In this document: positions 24,036 to 35,932 of the stretch, in pieces
How positions within the stretch are numbered: the first letter of the stretch is position 1
Layout of the letters: the number at the start of each line of letters is the position of its first letter
Source: Lumnitzera littorea
Taxonomy: Eukaryota > Streptophyta > Magnoliopsida > Myrtales > Combretaceae
Direction of reading: 5' to 3'
Assembly: GCA_024138015.1 (NCBI GenBank)
Contig: JAMXBB010000009.1
Location: 14,633,880-14,697,879 of the forward strand
Length of the DNA stretch: 64,000 nucleotides
The notes under the pieces: generated by a model
The model's input: only the letters and a program-made list of their open reading frames with translations
Told to the model about the DNA's origin: nothing
Database searches by the model: none
Made by a program: the position numbers and the translations under genes

Positions 24036-25190
24036 TTTTTAGGTCTTAGCCAGCTCAAAGGGTGCTTTGACCGCCTTGGTTAGTCAGCTCATTAGGGCAT
24101 GATCAAGTTTCCTTCATTTTTAGGTCTTAGCCAGCTCAAAGGGCGCTTTGATCGCCTTGGTTAGTCAGCTTATTAAGGCACTACCAAGTTTTTCATTCTT
24201 TAGGTCTTAGCCAGCTCAAAGGGCACTTTGATCGCCTTGGTTAGTCAGCTTATTAAGGGTACGACCAAGTTTCTTCATTTTTAGGTCTTAGCCAGCTCAA
24301 AGGGCGCTTTGACTGCCTTGGTTAGTCAGCTCATTAGCTCATTAGGGCACGACCAAGTTTCCTTCATTTTTAGGTCTTAGCCAACTCAAAGGGCGCTTTG
24401 ACTGCCTTAGTTAGTCAGCTCATTAGGGCACTACCAAGTTTTTCATTCTTTAGGTCTTAGCCAGCTCAAAGAACGCTTTGACCACCTTGGTTAGTCAGCT
24501 CATTAGGGCACTACCAAGTTTTTCATTCTTTAGGTCTTAGCCAACTTAAAGAGCGTTTTGACCGCCTTGGTTAGTTAGCTCATTAGGGTATGACCAAGTT
24601 TCCTTCATTTTGAGGTCTTAGCCAACTCAAAAGGCGCTTTGCCTGCCTTGGTTAATCGGCTCATTAGGGCATGACCAAGTTTTCCCTCATTTTCAGGTCT
24701 TAGCCAGCTCAAAAGGCACTTTGATTGCCTTGGTTAGTCAGCTCATTAAGGCACGACCAAGTTTCTTTATTTTAAGTCATAACTAGCTCAAAGGGTACTT
24801 TGACCGCCTTGGTTAGTCAGCTCATTAGGGCACGACCAAGTTTTCATTCTTTAGGTCTTAGCTAGCTTAAAGGGCGCTTTGACCGCTTTGGTTAGTCAGC
24901 TCATTAGGGCACGACCAAGTCTCCTCATGTTTTTAAGTCTTAGTCAGCTCAAAGGGCGCTTTGACCACCTTGGTTAGTCAGCTCATTAAGGGTACGACTC
25001 AGTTTTCCTTCATTCTTCAAGTCTTAACCAGCTCAAAGGGTGCTTTGACCGTCTTGGTTAGTCAGCTCATTAGGGCATGACTAAGTTTCTTCATTCTTTA
25101 GGTCTTAGCCAGCTCAGAGGGCGCTTTGACCACCTTGGTTAGTCAGCTCGTCAGGGCATGACCAAGTTCTCGTTACTCTTTTTAAGGATT
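24036..25190 (+). repeat. Tandem array of an 80 bp unit, about 14 copies, in the 3' region
   Basis: The landmark aggtcttagccagctc recurs at 24041, 24122, 24202, 24283, 24372, 24452, 24532, 24613 and 24695, with diverged copies near 24773, 24853, 24935, 25018 and 25099. The spacing is 78-83 bp, apart from one 89 bp step where attagctc is doubled. Each unit also holds ctttgaccgccttggttag and cattagggcacgaccaag. Tat/Ogre elements are known for variable tandem repeats here, some of which have seeded satellite DNA. Copies differ by a few substitutions each. Confidence 0.95.
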
Positions 25191-25330
25191 TTTGCCAACT
25201 CACAAAGGCGCTACCCCTTACTATTCTAACCCTCATCAAGTATCTTAACGTTCCTTAGGATAGAGTTATCCTAAGGCAAAAACGGTGTTTCTTTTATCTT
25301 TGTGGCAAAGTTTTGCTCAAACTTCACCAC
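25191..25330 (+). other. Segment between tandem array and polypurine tract
   Basis: Short non-coding stretch with no further repeat copies and no gene. Confidence 0.5.
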
Positions 25331-25343
25331 AAAAAGAGGCAGC
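25331..25343 (+). promoter_or_regulatory. Polypurine tract of the Tat/Ogre element
   Basis: aaaaagaggcagc lies directly before tgtagacacc of the 3' LTR, the expected place of the plus-strand DNA primer. Confidence 0.8.
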
Positions 25344-27893
25344 TGTAGACACCTAATTTTTGCCCCTCTATAGTCTTAATTTTTATTTTTACAAAAAGGG
25401 TTTTATTTCAAAAATAAAAATAAAAATAATTAATAAAAGATAAAAATAAGAAAAATTTAACAAATGATGAAAATACCAAAAAAATAAGAAAAGAAAAAAT
25501 TATTATAAAGAGTTTTGTAGATTTTTAGGAAGTAAATTATTTTAAAGAAAATAGTTTTAGTTTTAGCTTAGTTAAAAATTTATTTTAAGGAAGCAGGTAG
25601 TTTAAGTATAATTTAATTGTATTGAATGTCAAGATGCAGGCCAACGGCCTAACGGATAAGTATTGGGTTATTTAGATTGGATTTAATTTGAGGTCTTGGG
25701 TTCGAGTCTCTGCCAGCACCTATGTTTTTATTTTTCTATTTTACAAGAGCGAGAGAAATAAACGGGATTCATATCTAATTAAAAACATTTGAATCTACTT
25801 TGATTTTATTAAATCGGATTCGAATTAATTTGGATCTAGTTTAATTATTATCAAATCAGATACAATAGATACAATAGATATGATATGGTTTGGTTTATAT
25901 AAAATTACACCTTTACTAGGATTGGGGGGGGGAGGGGGGGGGAGGGGTGGGGTCAAAAAAAGAAGAAATCAATTTCAGCTAATCTAATTCCAAATAAAGC
26001 ATGACAAGCAGAACACCTTCTCTACCGTGCAATACTACACGTCCGTAACTCCAATTTCATACAATAGCTGCAACAACAATTACAAACATGGATAAAATCA
26101 ACCCGAAGCTCCAACCAACGCCTGCATGATCATCACTGCAGCACTAGTCACAAAGCTACTCTCCGTTAATCACACACTACACTATACACCAAGCTCCGAA
26201 CCCCCTTGCACGCTCGTCACTGCAACAACGACTGTCCACTCACAGTCCTCACTCCACGTCACAGCAGCCCAAGACACAAACTAAACACCCTAACCCTACA
26301 CTTGATAGTCACATTGATCACACAATCACTCGATTGTACAAACGTTTGTCCCTTACTGCACATATTCACAATCAGCATTACACATAACTTCTCTCTACTG
26401 CCTCACACAATAGTCTATATGCACGATACACTGCTCCACAACTAGGTTCAGCCACGTACATCCACTATTTTGCAAATAGTAGTCCGACACTATCCACTAC
26501 CCTCTCTCGAAAACACTTTACTAACGAACTTTACCGCCTAAATTCACACATGCCTCACTTAGCAGCCAATCACTCTGCACATCACGACCCAATCAATCTA
26601 TGTGCATGCCTCCATCCTCCTCATCCAAGCAATACACACGAATACAAACCACACTGATCACTGTCACATTCATAAGCCACATAATCTTTAGCTGCTGCAC
26701 GTTTTTACACATCTCATAGCTGCAACTTACGACAAGCCAAGCATAGCATAGATGCACAGGTCCAGTTCCTGATCATACAGCTAGATCTCACCCAATACGA
26801 CCATTGTCCAAGCTTCACCGTATTGCTGAACAGCAAGCTCAGCCAGCAGCAGCGTTCGATCAGCCCGAAATCTCGTTCACTGTTGACAAATCGTACCCCT
26901 CCGCGCAACTCCTAAGCCCACTACATTGCACTGTTCGCATGCAACTCTGGCAGACTCCATTACGGACAAATAATTTCCATATTGCTGCGTAAGAGCCAAA
27001 TCTGATTCGGTTACTCTATTCTTTTTATTTTTTATTATTATTATATTAATAATCCCTTAGTTATTTAATATAATGTACGAATATATTAGTTTTAAGAGTT
27101 TTTTTGGTAGTATGTTATATGATTTTACTAATTTATTTTATCAATAGTTATTAATAGTAGAAGTATAAGTATGGATTCATATGTATATTAGCTTAGGATT
27201 AGCTTATTTTCACAGAAATCCCCACATAGAAAATCACTTCTAGAAATAGAAATTTACAAAAAAAAAAAGAAATTTTTGGAAAAAGTTTATAATATCTTAG
27301 ATAGTTTTTTTAATCACTCAAAATTTAGGACCCTTTAGAATTTTCTTTGAATAAATCAAAATTGATAAACATGTAAACTTGGGCAGTTTTTTTTTTAAAT
27401 TAAAATAAATCAACACATTAAAGATTTTTTAAAAGAACTATGATCGTCTGATCCAGGCTAGCGGGTACGTAGGCACCTTTGAGGCGACGATAAAATATGT
27501 AGAAACTTAGGTTCTTTTTTTTTTCTTTTAATTATTTATTTATTTTTTAATTATTATAGTTAGAAGAATAATCCTAATTTCGGTAAATAGATAATGATAC
27601 CCGTTAGGGTTTAATAGGTTAGCCTCGAATTTGGAACCCTCTAGTTCTTCATTTAAAATTGAAATCAAAGACCGGTAGCCAAATCGTAATCAATCCACCC
27701 AATTGGTTATGGTTTTTTTTTTTCTATTCCTGACTTCGGTCAAGTGGCGACTCTAAAAATTATTTTCAATAAAAAACTGGAATTTCTCAATTTTTTTAAT
27801 CGAGGATTAATATTAAATGGGTTAGAGTTTAGTATTAATTGAAAATGGGGAAATTAATTTTAAATAAAAGAAACTAAAAAATCAGTTTCAACA
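25344..27893 (+). repeat. 3' LTR of the Tat/Ogre element (2550 bp)
   Basis: Starts tgtagacacc and ends ttcaaca, then target duplication catat (27894-27898). It aligns to the 5' LTR along its whole length with scattered substitutions and small indels, the largest in A/T runs and the G-rich stretch at 25925-25952. It repeats the tRNA-like segment and the C-rich block. Confidence 0.93.
25639..25722 (+). other. tRNA-like segment in the 3' LTR
   Basis: Better preserved than in the 5' LTR: ggcctaacggataag resembles an A box and ggttcgagtct is a near-consensus B box, about 53 bases apart, followed by ctgccagcacc. The layout matches the internal RNA polymerase III promoter of a tRNA or SINE. No cloverleaf closes fully by eye. 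Confidence 0.5.
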
Positions 27894-27898
27894 CATAT

Positions 27899-30720
27899 AG
27901 TATGTACATATATAGTAAGTATTTGTTATTTTTCTTTTATTCTATGTATTACATGTATGTATGCATAATTATATATGTATATAGTATAAAGTATATATAT
28001 GTATATGTGATGTGTATAATATAATATAAACCATGTATTTTCTTTATTTATGTATATACATATGTATATAGGCATGAGTATATCTATTATTTTGTCTAAT
28101 ATAAGGTATATCTATATAGGTATAAATAATAATACATATAGCATGTATTTTCCTACACTTATATTTATGTACATATGTATGCATGTGCATTATACATATA
28201 TATGTATATTTAGTATTTTATTATATAGTATATCTATATATACACGTATAGCATATGCATATGTACTAAGTATTTCCTTTATATACATATATATTTAGTG
28301 TTTTATTTAATTATTTGTATACATATTCGTGATTATGTATATATATGTATTTATTATTTTTACTATATGAGGTATAATCATGTATACATATATAGTAAAT
28401 CTATGTATATATACTTAGTATTTTCAAAGTATAATAATTTTTGTATATTTGTATATATATATAGCTGGACGTGTTAGATATGTAGGTATGTATGTATATT
28501 ATGAATTGTATTTTGTATTTTTATATACAATATAACCGTATATGTACATATGTAAATAAAGTATAAATACACATATATTAAACTTGTACATAATGTATAA
28601 GTAAAGTTAGAATAATTTAATATATAACATATAGTATACGTATAAATGTACGTATATAAACAGTGACGTATACGTAAAAATACGAGTATAATTAAATATT
28701 ATATACGATATGCTATACTATTAATTTAATAAATAAAGTAAGTTAATAGATATATTATTTACATAAATACCGTAAATTTGGAAAAAAGAATAATAATTAA
28801 GTAAATTAAAAAAATTAATGAAATATAATAATTACTTATTATTAATAATTATACCATAAAATAGGAAAATAATGGAAAAAGTACAAATATGACACGTGGC
28901 ACCTTCACGTGCTACCACGTCATATATATGTATAAATTAAATAATTTTCGAAATTAATAATAATAAATAAATAAGTAGAAAAATAATAAAGTAGAAAAAA
29001 TTGAATTAATTATTCTAAAATCTCAAAAATAAGTAAAAATAGGCAATTATAGTAAAATAGGCTTAAAATAAAAAAATTACCAATTACGATTTAAATAATT
29101 ATTAAATCATAATTATAATAAAAAAAGCTTAAATTAATATTATATGGTTTTTTAAGTTAAAATAATGAACTTTGTAATATTTTTATATTACGGTTAAAAT
29201 TGCGAGTTATAACATCTAAAATAGACCTTGCTGAAAAAAAAGTACGCTATAAAACGATTAAAATGGACTATAAGTTCATAATAATCTGAGCTAAGTTGAA
29301 AAAGTTCTCCACGATTCGATAAAAAACTTGAATAAACGATCTCATGTAAATCAATAACTGAATTAAGTCAACAGTATGAATTACGATACTAGTTTAATTT
29401 TTAATTCCTAAACTTACTACTTTTCGTATTCCTTATTCTCAACTGATATCAACTTTGACCTTGAGTTGCCGTCGGACTACTATGACTCTTAAGTTGATTA
29501 TGGCTGAATAAGTTTTTCTTAATAGTTCCATACTTGCTTGTGTTTGTAATTAGTGAATATAAATTGTGATGAATAATTGAATGTTGTGTAGGGGCTGAGT
29601 TATGTTTGTGTATGATACTGTTTGTTGATAATGAATTTACTTTAAAGTATGATAACGTATTGGTTGTTGCATAGTAAATTCGATAGGAACTAATTGTCCG
29701 TGACCTTGTTGATCCCTGAATAATAAGACCTTAACATCATCAAACTTGAAATAATTAGATCGAAACAAGCATAATCATGTGTTGCATAATTAATTTTGAT
29801 CATCACATTACACGGAGGTAATGAAAGGCCATACGTAGGTTGATTATTTGATATTATAGTATTTTGTACGGTGCACATGTACGGTTTAACCTTACCCTAG
29901 CTTGCGGGATCACTAGGCGTTAGAGGCGCCAATTGCTTGGCTATGAGTTAAGTCCAAAGGCCCCCGTTTAAGGGTGAGTGAAGGCTGCATGAACCTACTC
30001 ATAATTATACATAGAACTTATTTTTTATAAAAACTGAAAATGAATATATCATTATATTTTGAATACGAAACATAGAGTTTCGTTATGATATAAGTTCTAG
30101 TATGGTACCCGAATCTGATTGTTGTCGATATATCTCCAACCTTAATTTTAGAGGGCATTAAATCTAACTTACATACAGTACCTGGTTATCTGCACGTATT
30201 TGTATAGCATACTTATTGCTCATACATTCATATGATTGAATTAATTGTTATATAATTTGTTTGTTATATGATTGAGGGAATTATTTCACTAAGTTAGTTA
30301 GCTTGTACCCCTATAGTCTACTTTCGCAGGTCGAGCTGTTCGTAGACTTGGGTCATCGTATGCCCGAGGTTAGTTGTACATCAGGGGGGTTGATGTGAGA
30401 ATAAGAGGTGATATGAGTATACTTATGATATCGTATTTAGACTTAGAACCTTAGTATGTAATATAATATGATAACGGTTTGTAATATGAGTTATTATCAT
30501 CATCTCATCTGTAATTTATATATATGCATTATTTATAGTTAAGCAGTTTGTTATTATTATCATGGAATGATATTACTTATACCTGCTTAACTCTAGATTG
30601 TTAGTTATAGTAGAAGTCATGTATATCGCATAAAAAGTTGTTGATTGAAAGAAAAATCAATCTACGATCTTTTGTATGGTATACGGCAACTATTACGATT
30701 AGGCCTTTTGGATTGTGACA
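27899..30720. mobile_element. Element X, left copy, second segment
   Basis: Continues element X after the Tat/Ogre insertion. From 27899 to about 28700 it is dense in tatgta/atatac words; a related stretch is at 63460-64000 in the same orientation. From about 29730 to 30720 it matches the right-arm-side copy at 48801-49850 on the opposite strand, including the conserved core cttgcgggatcactaggcg near 29902. It ends ggattgtgaca, then the target duplication aaaat. No protein domain is seen; open frames here are composition artefacts. Confidence 0.82.
28892..28922. promoter_or_regulatory. Cluster of three ACGT-core (G-box/ABRE-like) motifs in element X
   Basis: acacgtggc, cacgtg and acgtca fall within about 31 bases (28892-28900, 28906-28912, 28917-28922). 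ACGT cores bind plant bZIP and bHLH factors, and closely spaced pairs are typical of abscisic-acid or stress-responsive promoters. Function here is inferred only from motif density. Confidence 0.5.
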
Positions 30721-30820
30721 AAAATTTTCTAAACCAAATTGCAATAAAAACCGTATTTTCAGTTTGATTTAGTTGGTTTTTTCTTTTCTTTTTTCTTTTT
30801 TTGCCACCCCTAATGTTTGA
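30721..30820. mobile_element. Element W, right segment
   Basis: After the X target duplication (aaaat 30721-30725), W resumes with aaccaaatt-type sequence and ends gccacccc-ta at 30812. The 8 bp target duplication atgtttga follows at 30813-30820. With the left segment it rebuilds a 620 bp hAT-like element. Confidence 0.7.
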
Positions 30821-31290
30821 GATGAGGAAAACAAATTGGAAAGAAAGAAATAGAGAGGAAATAAAACGGAAGGAAAATACTTATTTGAAAATGAAGAAAA
30901 TATAAATGAATTATTATGGATGGAAAGTATGTTAAATGTATTCTTAAAACTTGATAAAGTACCAAAATACCCTTAAAATTTCAAAATATCTTATTAATAA
31001 AAGGGTATTTAAGTAAATTAAAACACTTTTCTTCTAAATTCCCTCCAAATTGGAAGGAATGGTTTTTTGTGGGGCCTATGAAGAATTTTTAGTTAAAATT
31101 TCCTTCCTTCCGCTATTCCTTCTTTTTTCTATCATTATATATACATATATTATAATGTGTAAGTTTAGTATAGCATTTTTACTGTATAATAAGGTTATAG
31201 AGCTATGTCATTGCAAAAATACTTATGCGTACTACTCATTTCTCTTTAGTACAATACAATACAATACATTCTCTTCTATATTCATGTACA
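30821..31290 (+). other. Flank and probable remnant of a copia 5' LTR
   Basis: A/T-rich with no gene. The last bases (ttcatgtaca at 31281-31290) end in CA and are followed at once by a tRNA-Met-type primer site, so the right part is probably LTR. The start of the LTR was not found. Confidence 0.4.
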
Positions 31291-31303
31291 TGATATTAGA
31301 GCC
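31291..31303 (+). promoter_or_regulatory. Primer-binding site of the copia element
   Basis: tgatattagagcc differs by two bases from the tggtatcagagcc site complementary to initiator tRNA-Met used by most plant copia elements. Confidence 0.65.
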
Positions 31304-31318
31304 AAGTTGCACAAAAAC

Positions 31319-32833
31319 ATGGAAAACCATGATTTTTTTTCTTCTCTTTACCATAACAAATTTTTCTCACTAGCTTTATTCTTTTATATTGCCTCACCAA
31401 CCAGAAGCATGTTGACAAAATCAACCTTTCCCTTTGACCATCTTATTGTTGTCAATCCTACCTTTGTTGTTTCCTCTTCCATCTCATAATTAACACTACT
31501 AGCGGTTACTGTACAAACCATCACCCTATCCCATTTTCTTCTTGCTGACTTCCCCATTAACTCTCTATCCTCAGCCACATACATCACTGACCATGCCTCT
31601 CTTTGTAACCTAGCACTCATGTCTACCATTTTACCCTTGCCCGCATTTCTCCTTAATTCCTTAACTCTTGCTCCATATGCTACAACCTTCTCTAACCTCT
31701 TTCTCATCACTACCTCTCACCAACATCCTTCTACCTTTTCTCCATTCACCTCACCATCATATCCTTTATGGGACTCTATGGTTAAGTATATAAGGATTGT
31801 GAAAGATTGTGTTACTAGTTTATAAAATTATAATTGTAAACACCTTATCAACCGATGGTTGTAACTTTTGGGCTAAGTGGTTGAAATTGGCCCATTAGTG
31901 CTTATTGGCTTGATTATTTACTACTTTTGGCTTGAGGCATTATAAATAGTATTAGAGCGGACTCCTTGCCAATGGGTAGATAGTTCAAGTTTGGCTCTAA
32001 TTTAGAGAAGAGGTTTAAAGAGGGCAAGGAATGTCACTAGAGTATGACTCTTGGTGTGTCTTGAGGATGACCAATAAGTAATAGGTAACCTAAATCGTAC
32101 ATAAAAAAAGGATATGATTTATGCTCAATTGTAAGATATTGTAATGAGGACATTGCATGTTTAAGAGGGTAGGAGATTGTAAAACCTTATGGTTAAGTGT
32201 CCCACATGGATTGTGGGAAGTTATAGTGATAGTTTATAAGATCATGGTTGTGAACACCTTATCAATACATGGTTGTAACTTTTGGGTCTAGTGGTTAAAA
32301 TGGGCTTATTAGTATTTATTGGCTTGATTATTTACTGCTTTTGACTTAGAGTGTTACGTCCTTCCTTTCGAATCATCCCCTACACCAACCACTCCTCCTC
32401 CCTTTCCTTTCCCGTGCAACAACCCGAATATACCACCTCTATAGTCAACTCCTCTACAAACATCATTACAATGGTACCCATCAAACTTATGGAAGATAAT
32501 TATCAAATATGGCTTTTGCTTATGACATCTTATTTGATATCTTTTGACCCATACCACCATGTTAATGATACTATCTTGGCACCCCATCTACAATCACTTA
32601 TACACTTGGCTCTCGACCCATTGCTAATCCAACTTATGCCACTTGGCTTGGTACCAACAATACCATACATGCACTATTACTTGTTACAATCTCCATCGAA
32701 CTTCTTGTTGAGAGTCATCACATCTTACCTGCTTACGATATATTAAACATACTCCGCCAAAGTTTCCTCGAAAATTCAATGGAGAGAAATGGAGCTTAAA
32801 CAACAGCTCTGATCTCTATGCTTGAATAATAGC
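31319..32833 (+). pseudogene. Copia element: gag part, interrupted by a TRIM and element Z
   Basis: Decayed coding sequence of a Ty1-copia element. Before the TRIM (31319-31778) frames read MENHD and further Ser/Thr-rich text with stops and shifts. After it (32357-32760) the copia gag motif IKLMEDNYQIWLLLMTSYL followed by PYHHVNDTILAP is clear, then PIANPTYATW-type residues in a shifted frame and ESHHILPAYDILN. The gag frame is cut by element Z at 32834 and resumes at 35933 with STMIYYLHKLKSVADRLSS. It has no functional product. Confidence 0.75.
31779..32356 (+). mobile_element. TRIM-like miniature LTR element inside copia gag
   Basis: Two direct repeats, 31779-31943 (165 bp) and 32190-32356 (167 bp), share tggttaagt, aacaccttatcaa, ggttgtaacttttggg and ttattggcttgattattta. 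The second keeps cccacatggattgtggga, a word typical of plant TRIM LTRs. Right after the first is agtattagagcgg (from about 31948), similar to a tRNA-Met primer site. The inner part has no coding capacity. The total of 578 bp fits TRIM size. I could not find a clean target duplication. Confidence 0.7.
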
Positions 32834-35800
32834 TGTAAGCCCCAAAGTTCAGCCAAGTAACCGTAAGATTGAACTTAAAACCCAAAGTTTAGGGCGATTG
32901 GCTAAAAGATCCGATCACACCTAAATTATAAACTATTGAGAGAAATATTAATAAAAATGACCCCGTAAACTTAAATTTAAGAAAATAAATAGTAAAATAG
33001 GAGACTATAAAATTTTCAAATTTTAAACATAATAATTGCTAATTACTGAAAATGCAAAAAGTGTAATTTAATAACTAATAAATTACTAGAGATAGATTAT
33101 ATGTATACTAAAAATTTTAGAATGACCAAAATAATATTTAGGAATGTTCACGTGTACCCCACATATATTTACGTGTAGATAAAAATACGCGTAATTACCT
33201 AAATTGGCCGAAAACTAAGCAAATAATTAAAGAAAAATATAAAATAATTATGGAAAAATCAGAAAAAATCAGAAGAGGATAAGCTGATGCAAGATCAGGT
33301 CGTGGTCAGAAAAAGAAAAATTGACCAATAAAAATTGAACAACTTAAAAGCCAAAAATCAAGGAAATTAGACAAAATCTTGTCAAATTAATGCATAATAA
33401 TTACAAAAATCGTCTATAAATAGCAAGAAAAATTTAGAAGCTCATTTGGACAGATACAAATCAGAGAAAATTAGAGAGAGTTGAAAATTCAAGAGAAAAT
33501 CCAGAAAATAAAAAAAAAATAAGAAAAACTGTGCAATTAAGGATTTTAAAAGGAACCCACACCAAACGAAGAGCTGGGAGTGGACGGCCACCACCACCAC
33601 ACGATGGTGGCAGCGCCCAGGCCGGCCGACAAGGCTACGGCGGCCCGCGGTGGCCGGAGCCACCCAAATCGGTGAGTCCGATTTCCAGCCCGAATCTTGT
33701 GTAATTTTGTAAAAATAGTAAATATAATTAGAAAATTATGAATTTTGTTATTCTGGTATATTTTTGTATGTAGTTTGTAGGAAAAATATTATTTTGATGA
33801 AATTATGTTCGGTAATATATGATCCCTAAGAAATCATGCAAAACCGAGCACATTTCGGTTTAGAAATAAATAACCTTAGGAGTGTAGTTTCAAGCCCAAA
33901 ATTTTTGTGTAGATTACTCAGATGATATAGAACAATGCTATGAAGCCCTTTTTCAAAAATTAATTTTCGAAATTTTTAGATAATTTTTAGGCCCTAAAAT
34001 GAGGCATAAAATGGGTAATTTAAGATTAATTAAGTAATTAAATTATTAATTACTGACTTAGTGAATAAGTAGATGTTTTAGGATGTTGAAATCTGATGGT
34101 GTATGATACTTGTAGGATTTAGGGTGTTAGATGTAATTATTAGGTTAATTATGTAGTAAATGAGTAATAGGAAAAATAGTTAATTTTGTAAATTAGGGAA
34201 ATTTAGAGTAAAATCTGATTTAGGATGGATTTAGACATTTTGAAATAATAATTGCTGTTTAGAGATGGTAATTAGGGTAATAGAAATATTAGAAATGCAT
34301 TATGTGCATAATATGCAATAATGCATAATGTGTAATTTTTGAAAATATAATAAATAGAAAATATTAGGATAAAAATTGATATTATATAAATAATAGGGAT
34401 ATAAATAAATCTGATAAGAAAACTTGAATTTATGTAATTATATGAAAAATGTAAAAATTTCTCACATTAGGAGTAAATTCGGTACACAAATAGGGATTTA
34501 AGTGTACCGGATGGAATAAAATACTAATTAGAGTTAATAATGGTATTTAGGAGATCGGAAAGTAATGTGATTAATTTCACATTATAGGTTGAAACGGATT
34601 TTTAGGGTTGGAATCTAAAACATTACTTAAAAATCGAACTAAAAACCTGGTTTAGAAATCGATGCGAAAACCGAACCTGAACCTAACCCTAAACCTAGAA
34701 CAATGGTAAAAGACTTAATACCTAGATAATTAGGCATATTAAACCTTAAACAAAACTTAACAATAAGCATTATAGGATAAAACAAACTTATAATATTTAT
34801 ATGAAAAGCTGAAACCACGTTCGTGTTATAGGGATGATCGGCGATGGCCTGAGCAAATCGGACCTTGAGTGAGTGAGCGAGGAGTCGAGGTAAGTTGGGA
34901 TTAATATGATGCTGTATTTTGAAGGCTTAAGATTATGCTTAGTTGTGTTTATTAGATAGTTGAATGTGTGCATGTGTTTGATTATGGGTGATGCTATGAT
35001 TCTATTTGCTACTTTAGCACATATTGTATGAATTGTATGTAATGATTGTTCACCCTAAACTGGACTTAATTAAATATCCTACCAGTAATCATAATCGGAC
35101 ATGCATGGTAACCCGTTAGGGGAACTTAGGACTCTCCGGCCAAATATCGACCCCTTCGGAAGGGATAGCGCAGGATTGCAAAATGGTCCCTTCTTCATCC
35201 TCAGTCGAACTAAGTGACAGGAGAGGAGGTCGCTGCGAGGGTGAAGGCAGTGGTTCGAAGGTAGTCGCGGGAGAAGCAAGGTCTCCATTACACAAGCTTG
35301 GGTTTGGTCGTGAGCTGTTGCATTAACGGCAACTCCTCAACCCGGATTAGAGCGGGCGCAATTTCTCTAATCTCACGACGAGCCGAACAACGTCGTGCGA
35401 TGGCATTTGCTTGCACATGCATTGCACCTAATAAGTGATTGAAAACCTTGTTGTGTTTATGGTATAGTTTTAAGTCCTCCGTCCTAACTTACTGAACTGT
35501 GGTTGCTCACATTCCTATAGACGTCGTGCAGGTGCTGGCCAAGAAGCGGATACCAATTACTCTGAAGCTAGCAACTGCTGGATCCTGGGGAGTGAGGAAA
35601 AACATGTGAAGAATAAATATATATTTTTTTAAGGTTTAAGCTTTTACTTTAGAACTTCTCATTTTTGAATAATGTAATAACTAGGAAATATATTACGGAG
35701 AAATCTTGTAAACCTTAATTGTAATAACTGTATTATAATATATATATCTTTCCTCACTTTCTTAGAGAAATGATTTATTTAAATTACAAACTATTTCCTT

Positions 35801-35927
35801 CAAAGCGGGTTAGTCGTGGACGCCTTGTGTAGATCAGGTCTAAGATAGCGGTTGTAAGGCCAACTTCTATCTTAGGATGGTTTACACGGTGGGGGCTGTT
35901 ACGACTCTGCCGCTTCGGGGCGTGACA
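32834..35927. mobile_element. Element Z: solo-LTR-like, 3094 bp, target duplication atagc
   Basis: Bounded by perfect atagc at 32829-32833 and 35928-35932. It starts tgtaagccccaaag and ends cttcggggcgtgaca, so TG...CA ends lie within an imperfect inverted repeat of about 14 bases. Inside are G/C-rich islands (about 33580-33660 and 35090-35410) in otherwise A/T-rich sequence, and no retrotransposon protein. It interrupts the copia gag frame, so it is younger than that element. It may be a solo LTR of a gypsy element of Del/Tekay type, which often have such ends; this assignment is inference. Confidence 0.85.
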
Positions 35928-35932
35928 ATAGC

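Larger units (their letters stand above)
11653..27893 (+). mobile_element. Tat/Ogre-lineage Ty3-gypsy retrotransposon, 16.2 kb, decayed
   Basis: A full-length but disabled element: LTR (11653-14170), leader, extra ORF1, gag, protease, reverse transcriptase, two RNase H domains, integrase, tandem-repeat region, polypurine tract, LTR (25344-27893). The target duplication catat is perfect (11648-11652 and 27894-27898), so both ends belong to one insertion. Total size, ORF1 ahead of gag, the second RNase H after the usual one, and tandem repeats in the 3' region are features described for the Tat/Ogre/Retand lineage. Multiple in-frame stops and at least two frameshifts mean it cannot mobilise itself. 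The two LTRs differ by about 6 substitutions in their first 135 aligned bases (my count), so the insertion is not recent. Confidence 0.95.

Noticed and set aside
24036..25190. Regularly spaced repeats as a possible CRISPR array
   Set aside because: The whole 80 bp unit repeats without unique spacers, and it lies in the 3' region of a plant retrotransposon.
33580..33665. G/C-rich patch as a CpG island or coding exon
   Set aside because: It lies inside element Z, in the window's composition pattern for that LTR type, with no conserved protein.
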